62,410 nt of DNA, from NCBI RefSeq assembly GCF_001707825.1, contig NZ_LYBM01000033.1, forward strand, positions 1 to 62,410. The letters run 5' to 3'. The notes below the pieces were generated by a model, which did no database searches, had not been told where the DNA came from, and saw only the letters and a program-made list of their open reading frames with translations. Every line of letters begins with the position of its first letter. The stretch's first letter is position 1. Below are positions 57,459-62,410 of this stretch, piece by piece. The position numbers and the translations under genes are program-made. Source of the DNA: Veronia pacifica (GTDB lineage: Bacteria; Pseudomonadota; Gammaproteobacteria; Enterobacterales; Vibrionaceae).

Positions 57459-58082
57459 ATGTTGTCGTCGCAACCTAACTATGTCAAAGCGGGTATTGTG
57501 CTGCTTGATCCTTCCAGTGGCGAGCCCACCAATGCGATTCCGATGCTGATCAATCCTGAATCACTGAGCACCCAATTCAGCATCAAATCGCCCACCGCAT
57601 CAGAAACCCGGACCGAACCGTTGCGCTTAAACGGCCCGCCAACCGAGACCATTACCTTTGATGCCATGCTGGATGCAACCGATGCGCTTGAACGCGGCGA
57701 CAAGGATGCCATTAGCCATGGTATTGGTCACTACATCGCGGCGTTGCGCAGTTTGATATCACCAACCAAACGCCAGTTGCTGACCAACGACACTCGGGCA
57801 AAAGAGGGACGGCTGACCATTATTCCCATGGTGCAACCCTTGCCGGTATTTAGTTGGGGTGCCCGTCGGCGGGTGCCCGTGGTGGTCAGCAGTCTATCGA
57901 TAACCGAAGAGTTTTTCAGCGCCCAGCTGAATCCCTTGCGCGCCAAAGCCAGCTTGTCACTGCAGGTACTGACGGTCGACGATTTGGGCTTTGACCATCC
58001 GGCGTCATCGCTTTTCCTTGACTACTTAGATGGCTTGGAAAAACAGGCTCAAAAAGTGATTCAACCTGCAACGGACAGATAA
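57459..58082 (+). CDS. Injection-system tube/baseplate protein (Afp7 N-terminal-like)
   Basis: 207 residues of the CIS tube-protein class (NPESLSTQF, GPPTETITFDAMLDATDAL, TVDDLGFDHPASSLFLDY). In Afp7/Pvc7 this domain is fused to LysM; here the LysM-like part is the separate next gene. It probably forms the tube initiator between hub and tube. Confidence 0.8.
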   Translation: MLSSQPNYVKAGIVLLDPSSGEPTNAIPMLINPESLSTQFSIKSPTASETRTEPLRLNGPPTETITFDAMLDATDALERGDKDAISHGIGHYIAALRSLISPTKRQLLTNDTRAKEGRLTIIPMVQPLPVFSWGARRRVPVVVSSLSITEEFFSAQLNPLRAKASLSLQVLTVDDLGFDHPASSLFLDYLDGLEKQAQKVIQPATDR

Positions 58083-58094
58083 CATGGAGTAATA

Positions 58095-58439
58095 ATGACA
58101 GACCTCACCCGCTTTTTGCTCAGTAACACCGAGGAAACCGCAGACTTTCCGGCCACCAGTCGATATGCGGGTGCCGCGCTAAACGTGATCACTGATAATA
58201 CCGGGCGTGAACAGGTGTTTGTGCGTCGTCGATTTTTACCTCAGCCTGCGTCAGCGGGGGAAGTACCAGTGTTGATGGTCAGAGAGGGAGATCGGCTCGA
58301 TTTATTGGGCGCGGCCTACTATGCCGATCCGTCGCAATGGTGGCGGATTGCCGATGCCAATCTGGTCCATTATCCCGGTGATTTGGTCGCTGAGCCGGGT
58401 CGTCACATTGCGTTGTCAACTGGCCGGGAGGACGTTTGA
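58095..58439 (+). CDS. LysM/gpX-like baseplate protein
   Basis: 114 residues. The C-terminal half (VREGDRLDLLGAAYYADPSQ then WWRIADAN) matches the LysM-like fold of phage tail protein X and the end of Afp7. Its N-terminal part (TSRYAGAALNVIT, VFVRRRFLPQP) is also typical of the family. GGAG precedes the ATG. Probably sits at the hub-tube junction. Confidence 0.82.
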   Translation: MTDLTRFLLSNTEETADFPATSRYAGAALNVITDNTGREQVFVRRRFLPQPASAGEVPVLMVREGDRLDLLGAAYYADPSQWWRIADANLVHYPGDLVAEPGRHIALSTGREDV

Positions 58440-58453
58440 TGTCAGAGGTGGTC

Positions 58454-59565
58454 ATGAGTCTCTACATCGGACCCGTCGCCCCGGTGCCCGTCAGCAAAGC
58501 GGTGATCAATGCCTTTATTTCCTGCGAGGTGACGCCAATACACAGGGGCCGTCAGTGTTTCAACTGGTGTTTGAAATAGATAACGACTCACCCTTGCATA
58601 CGGTGTTTCTGCTTTCGGCGGGCAACCCTATTCCCTTGGTGCGTACCGTGGTGGCGGTTGAAATGGTTGGCCGTCAGTCCGTGTTGATAGACGGCGTGAT
58701 CACCAATCACAGCGTGAATCCCGGCAGTGCTCCCGGTGTATCCCGTTTGACCATTACCGGTGAGGATTTGTCGCGGGTGCTGGACTATATCGACTTCAGT
58801 TTTATGCGTTATCCCGCCATGCCCGATTTTGCTCGTATCAATCTGGTGTTGGCTAAATATGCCTGGCTGGGGTTGATTCCCATGGTGATCCCTTCGGTAT
58901 TGATTGATGTGCCGATTCCGACAGAGCGGATCCCCAGTCAGCAAGGTACAGACCTCAGCTATATCCAGTCTCTGGCAAACCGGGTTGGTTATGTGTTTTA
59001 CATCGAGCCGACCGACAAGGTGGGGGTCTCTAAAGCCTACTGGGGACCGGATGTTCGAATTGGCAAAGTGCAACGACCCTTGAATGACGATCTCGATGCG
59101 CATCGGAATGTCTCGTCATTGACTGGCAGTGTCGATACCCAGAGCAGCAAAATCCCAATCGTGACTATCGTCAATCCGCAGACCAAAATCCCGCTCAGTA
59201 TTCCCATCCCGGATGTGAATCCACTCAATCCGCCACTTGGTATTGTCCGGCCGCTGCCCGTCGGTTTGGCGCCTATCGAAGGTACCGCTAAATATTCTCC
59301 GGTGCAGGCAGCGTTAATTGGCCTTGCTAAAGCGGCGAAAACGGCGGCCCGGGCAGTGAAAACGAACGGCACACTTGATGTGCTGGCCTATGGGTCACTG
59401 CTACAGGCAAGAAGGCTGGTGTCTGTCCGTGGTGCGGGGGCTGCGTTCAACGGGCTGCATTATGTGGAGTCTGTCACTACCACCTTGAGTGAGGGCACAC
59501 TGAGCCAGAGTTTTGAGCTGACAAGAGATGGATTGCTGTCAACCGTGAGAAGGGTTCCGGTATGA
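58454..59565 (+). CDS. Baseplate hub protein (Afp8/gpD-like), frameshifted
   Basis: Trimeric hub protein homologous to phage P2 gpD, T4 gp27 and the VgrG base. I place the start at ATG 58454 (MSLYIGPVAPVPVSK) with AGAGG upstream; ATG 58439, overlapping the previous stop, is an alternative. After about 27 codons the frame is lost near 58535: one base is missing between EVT and NTQGPSVFQLVFEID. The rest (ITGEDLSRVLDYID, PIPTERIPSQQGTDLSYI, YWGPDVRIG) is intact to 59565. Repaired length is about 370 residues, as usual. A sequencing error is likely, because the whole operon is otherwise well preserved. Confidence 0.85.
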
Positions 59566-60077
59566 GTGAGAAGTTTTACGGCAAGTTTCGTGGCACGGTT
59601 GTCAACAATATCGACCCGATGCAGCAGGGCAGGATCCTCGCTACCGTCCCCGACGTGTCTGGCATGGTGCCCGGCAGTTGGTGTTTACCGTGTTTGCCGA
59701 TGCTGGGCCTCAATTCGGGCATCTTTGCGGTGCCGCCCATTGGTGCAGGGGTGTGGATCGAATTCGAGCAAGGCGACATTGACTATCCGATTTGGACAGG
59801 CTGTTACGCCGGAGTCGCCACCGATGTCCCCGCGATGGCAAAGACCGCCATTGCCCCAATTTCATCGATCACCTTACAAACTATGGCGAAGAACGGACTG
59901 GTGATCTGTGATATCGGCGGTCCTATGGGGCTTGGCGGTGTCACTTTGCAAACGGCAACGGGTGCGACCCTGTCTGTTACCGATGCAGGGATTTTTATCA
60001 ACAACGGCAAAGGCGCGCAGATCTCCATGGTGGGGCCCACGGTGGATATCAACAATGGTGCCTTGACGATCACCTGA
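59562..60077 (+). CDS. Baseplate spike protein (gpV/Afp9-like)
   Basis: 171 residues. The N-terminal OB-fold resembles phage gpV and the VgrG gp5-like domain (FRGTVVNNIDPMQQGRILAT, then VPPIGAGVWIEFEQGDIDYP and WTGCY). The C-terminal beta-helix repeats (ITLQT, VTLQTATGATLSVTDAG, TVDINNGALTIT) form the membrane-piercing spike. It overlaps the hub gene by four bases. Confidence 0.9.
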   Translation: MSEKFYGKFRGTVVNNIDPMQQGRILATVPDVSGMVPGSWCLPCLPMLGLNSGIFAVPPIGAGVWIEFEQGDIDYPIWTGCYAGVATDVPAMAKTAIAPISSITLQTMAKNGLVICDIGGPMGLGGVTLQTATGATLSVTDAGIFINNGKGAQISMVGPTVDINNGALTIT

Positions 60078-60099
60078 TTGCAGACAGAAGGAGTGGACA

Positions 60100-60423
60100 A
60101 TGCCCGGTGCAATTTTACATGTTGGTGCCACTGTGATGTGTGCACATGGTGGTCAGGCAACACCGACCGTGCCGAATCCGAGAGTCATGGTGTCCGGACA
60201 ACCCACGGTGTTGCAAACCGGACCTTACACAGTGGCAGGTTGCGCCATGCCGCCGCCCAACGCGGGGAATGGCCCCTGTGTCACTGCGCAGTGGTTGACG
60301 GGCTCTGTCAGGGTGTTATCGATGGGGCAACCCTTTGTGATTCAGACCAGCCAGTCGATCTGCGCGCCCACGGGCACACCACTGATGATCAGCGTGGTGC
60401 AGCCGCGCGTGATGGCGACTTGA
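60100..60423 (+). CDS. PAAR-like spike tip protein
   Basis: 107 residues that should sharpen the spike. MPGAILHVGATVMCAHGGQAT has the His and Cys residues typical of PAAR-type metal-binding tips, with further Cys at CAMPP, GPCVT and SICAPTGTP. It is located directly after the spike gene, as PAAR genes usually are, with an AGGAG site. Confidence 0.8.
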   Translation: MPGAILHVGATVMCAHGGQATPTVPNPRVMVSGQPTVLQTGPYTVAGCAMPPPNAGNGPCVTAQWLTGSVRVLSMGQPFVIQTSQSICAPTGTPLMISVVQPRVMAT

Positions 60424-60436
60424 GGATGAATGGATT

Positions 60437-60802
60437 ATGGCCTATCCGGATTTTCCTTATCACATAGACACGCAGGGCCGGACCGCAGTGACTTCGCGGG
60501 CAGATGTCATGCGCGACCGCATTGAACAACTCTTGTTCACCGAGCCCGGTGAGCGGGTGATGATGCCAACGTTTGGTTGTGGCCTGCAACGGCTGTTATT
60601 CGCGGGTATGAGCGATGCGCTGGTGGAAAACACCCGTACCCTGGTCGCGACGTCATTGCAAACCTGGATGCAGGATGAGATTGAGCTGTCAGAGCTGGAC
60701 GTCAGGTTTGATAACGGCGCATTGTTGATCACCTTGTCCTATCGATTGCTGTCGACCGGGGAGCCTCAACAGGCCATGTTTGAACGCGAGGTGGCAGTAT
60801 GA
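60437..60802 (+). CDS. GPW/gp25-family baseplate wedge protein
   Basis: 121 residues, the nucleus of sheath assembly in T4-like tails. Typical sequence: VMRDRIEQLLFTEPGERVMMP, TFGCGLQRLLF and the C-terminal ITLSYRLLSTGEPQ strand. It overlaps the following baseplate gene by four bases. Confidence 0.93.
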   Translation: MAYPDFPYHIDTQGRTAVTSRADVMRDRIEQLLFTEPGERVMMPTFGCGLQRLLFAGMSDALVENTRTLVATSLQTWMQDEIELSELDVRFDNGALLITLSYRLLSTGEPQQAMFEREVAV

Positions 60803-62410
60803 TTTATTTCTGCTGCGATCAAAAACGCCGTCAGGTGGTGCGCGGATCAGCCCTCAATGGCATTGATTTTATTGAAGTGGTGGACAGCGAAGCGCTCACA
60901 CAAGCTGATCGACAACGTTTTCTGCACCTGTATCTGGTGAACGAGCCCGGCGCGTCGCTGTACAGCGCTGACAATATCCGTATTGAGGGAGCCACGGGTA
61001 TTGAGGTCGTAGCGGTTACCATGGGACTGGGCGGCCAGACCAATGTGCTGGTCATTGAAGTGGCGCAGCCCGGTGATCATTCATCGTATATGCTGAATCT
61101 GGTTACCAGTCCGCTTAATCCCTTGCCACCCCCGGAAATCGATCCTGCACTGGCATCAATCAGCTTTTCATTCAAGGTGGAGTGTCCAACCCCCTTTGAC
61201 TGTCAAAGCCAGTGTGAATGTCCGGAAGCACCAAGCATCGAAGCTGACATTGATTATACCGCCCGGGATTATTATTCCTTCCGCCGTATGATGCTAGATC
61301 GGCTGTCGATCACCTTGCCTGAGGCGGCTACCGGGCACCCTGCGGATCTGTCCACCGCACTGGTTGAGGTGCTGGCCTACACCGCCGATCAATTGGCCTA
61401 TCAGCAAGATGCGGCAACCACGGAAGCGTATTTGAACAAGGCGCGTTCACGGATATCCCTCAAGCGGATGACCCGGCTGGTGGACTATGCCGTCGATGAG
61501 GGCTGCAACGCCCGCTGTTTCTGCCATCTCGCCGTCTCAACTGACGTTTTACCTGTCGCCCCCGAGACCCATGTTATTCCAGAGGGCAGCGCGGTGTGTA
61601 CCCGACTGAATGACCAGCCACGCACTTTCAGCCGAGACGATGCCCTGTTAGCACAAAGCGCGGCAGTTTATGAAACCTGCCATGAGGTCAGTGCCCTGTT
61701 TGCTGCCCATAACGAAATGACCTTTTACACTTGGAGTGACGCACGCTGTTATCTGGCACAAGGTGCAGTTCGTGCCACGCTAGATGGTCATTATCCCAAT
61801 CTCACTGCAGGCATGTATCTGGCTTTTGAGGAAATAAAAGGCGCTCGCAGTGGCAGCAGTGCTGACAAATCTCTGTCGCAGCGGCAGGTGGTGTTGCTGA
61901 CTCAGGTGCAGGCTTTTGATGGCAGCGGTCAGCCTTTGCGTGACCCGGTGACAGCGGCCGAGATCACCGAGATTATCTGGCACGACGCCGATGCGCTGGC
62001 GTTTCCACTTTGCTTATCTTCAGAAACCTCGCTGGCAGAAGGACGACGTTTTATTGCGCCTGTCTCTGTGGCGCGAGGAAATATGGTGCTGGTCGACCAC
62101 GGTCAGACCCTGTCTGGCGAGAAATTACCTGATGTGCCGCAGCCGACCTTGAGCTGGGCACCGGGAAAAGGGTTAGAGGAGGTACAACAGGCCAACGCGA
62201 ACACAAAGGGGGCATCCTGTGAAGAAGTGAACTGTGAGCAGGCGCAAGCCGAGACGATTTTACCCCGCTACCAGCCAAGTCTTGGCCGCAAGCCGCTGAC
62301 ATTTTCACCGCATTATGTGTCGGGAGCACCCGCCAGTGCGCTGTTAACCACGCCTCAACCGGACGATACGCATGCGCGCATCAGCCTAGAGGCTGACGAC
62401 GGGGTTGAAG
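60799..62410 (+). CDS. Baseplate assembly protein (Afp11/gpJ-like), truncated by the window
   Basis: Open to the end of the window, at least 537 residues. It begins MIYFCCDQKRRQVVRGSALN. A mid-region with a Cys-rich stretch (CPTPFDCQSQCECPE, near residue 132) precedes the conserved DIDYTARDYYSFRRMMLDRL and STALVEVLAYTADQLAYQQD block of eCIS putative baseplate assembly proteins (wedge, gp6/gpJ relatives). The C-terminal half lies outside. The four-Cys cluster may bind metal. Confidence 0.88.
   Translation, partial: MIYFCCDQKRRQVVRGSALNGIDFIEVVDSEALTQADRQRFLHLYLVNEPGASLYSADNIRIEGATGIEVVAVTMGLGGQTNVLVIEVAQPGDHSSYMLNLVTSPLNPLPPPEIDPALASISFSFKVECPTPFDCQSQCECPEAPSIEADIDYTARDYYSFRRMMLDRLSITLPEAATGHPADLSTALVEVLAYTADQLAYQQDAATTEAYLNKARSRISLKRMTRLVDYAVDEGCNARCFCHLAVSTDVLPVAPETHVIPEGSAVCTRLNDQPRTFSRDDALLAQSAAVYETCHEVSALFAAHNEMTFYTWSDARCYLAQGAVRATLDGHYPNLTAGMYLAFEEIKGARSGSSADKSLSQRQVVLLTQVQAFDGSGQPLRDPVTAAEITEIIWHDADALAFPLCLSSETSLAEGRRFIAPVSVARGNMVLVDHGQTLSGEKLPDVPQPTLSWAPGKGLEEVQQANANTKGASCEEVNCEQAQAETILPRYQPSLGRKPLTFSPHYVSGAPASALLTTPQPDDTHARISLEADDGVE

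Noticed and set aside
1-62410. CRISPR arrays, tRNA or rRNA genes, insertion sequences
   Set aside because: No regular spaced repeats, cloverleaf or rRNA sequence, and no transposase reading frame were seen.

Overview
The window reads as chromosome of a marine gammaproteobacterium, most likely Vibrionaceae or a close relative (Photobacterium/Grimontia/Enterovibrio-like; inferred from gene content only). Pointers are a GlyGly-CTERM protein tail, a Mn-type inorganic pyrophosphatase, a fused trpCF, an AspS-like pilotin, a trp operon next to yciB-yciA-yciI on one side and rnm-yciO-rluB-yciK-sohB-topA on the other, and E. coli-like TrpR control.

Region 1 (1-11.3 kb) holds the end of a GlyGly-CTERM secreted protein, ppaC (frameshifted), a small unknown gene, cardiolipin synthase, an Na+-dependent SNF-family transporter, a secreted SGNH/CE2-like esterase, a RluA-family pseudouridine synthase, an rRNA-methyltransferase-like gene broken by one in-frame TAG, an AspS-like lipoprotein, yciI, yciA and yciB.

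Region 2 (11.6-19.5 kb, minus strand) is one trp operon: TrpR operator and promoter, trpL leader peptide with tandem Trp codons, attenuator, a type I-beta DAHP synthase gene, trpE, trpG, trpD, trpCF, trpB, trpA and terminator. Putting DAHP synthase first couples entry into the shikimate pathway to tryptophan control. trpCF and trpB each lack one base.

Region 3 (19.7-22 kb) has an AraC-family regulator gene and, divergent from it, three copies of a 35-bp element. Two of the copies lead tandem ~240-bp units that end in terminator hairpins with a compensatory base-pair change: a probable pair of paralogous small RNAs.

Region 4 (22-30.3 kb) is rnm, yciO, rluB, yciK (frameshifted), sohB, a DUF805 gene and topA.

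Region 5 (30.4-42.3 kb) is an aerobic carbon monoxide dehydrogenase locus of form I: structured leader RNA candidate, coxM, coxS, coxL fused in frame to a CoxG domain, coxD, coxE, an XdhC-like coxF, mocA, a second XdhC-like gene, a SufS-type cysteine desulfurase, a SufU/IscU-type scaffold, and a convergent PAS-LytTR gene with the heme-ligand pattern of the CO sensor RcoM. Together these could sense CO, build the CODH apoenzyme, make the MCD cofactor, insert the Cu-S-Mo centre and tether the enzyme to the membrane.

Region 6 (42.3-47.3 kb) is patchy: a miaE fragment forming a direct repeat with intact miaE, an NAD(P)-binding oxidoreductase divergent from a LysR regulator, a short gene remnant, a very AT-rich stretch and a GNAT acetyltransferase.

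Region 7 (47.7 kb to the end) is a contractile injection system of the extracellular (eCIS) type: sheath, tube, zinc-ribbon baseplate-like protein, disordered protein, DUF4255 cap-like protein, AAA+ ATPase, a DUF4157 protein with a putative PD-(D/E)XK nuclease-like domain, LysM/tube proteins, hub, spike, PAAR-like tip, gp25 and a baseplate protein running off the window.

Five conserved genes carry single-base losses (ppaC, trpB, trpCF, yciK, the eCIS hub gene). This looks more like sequencing or assembly error than gene decay.
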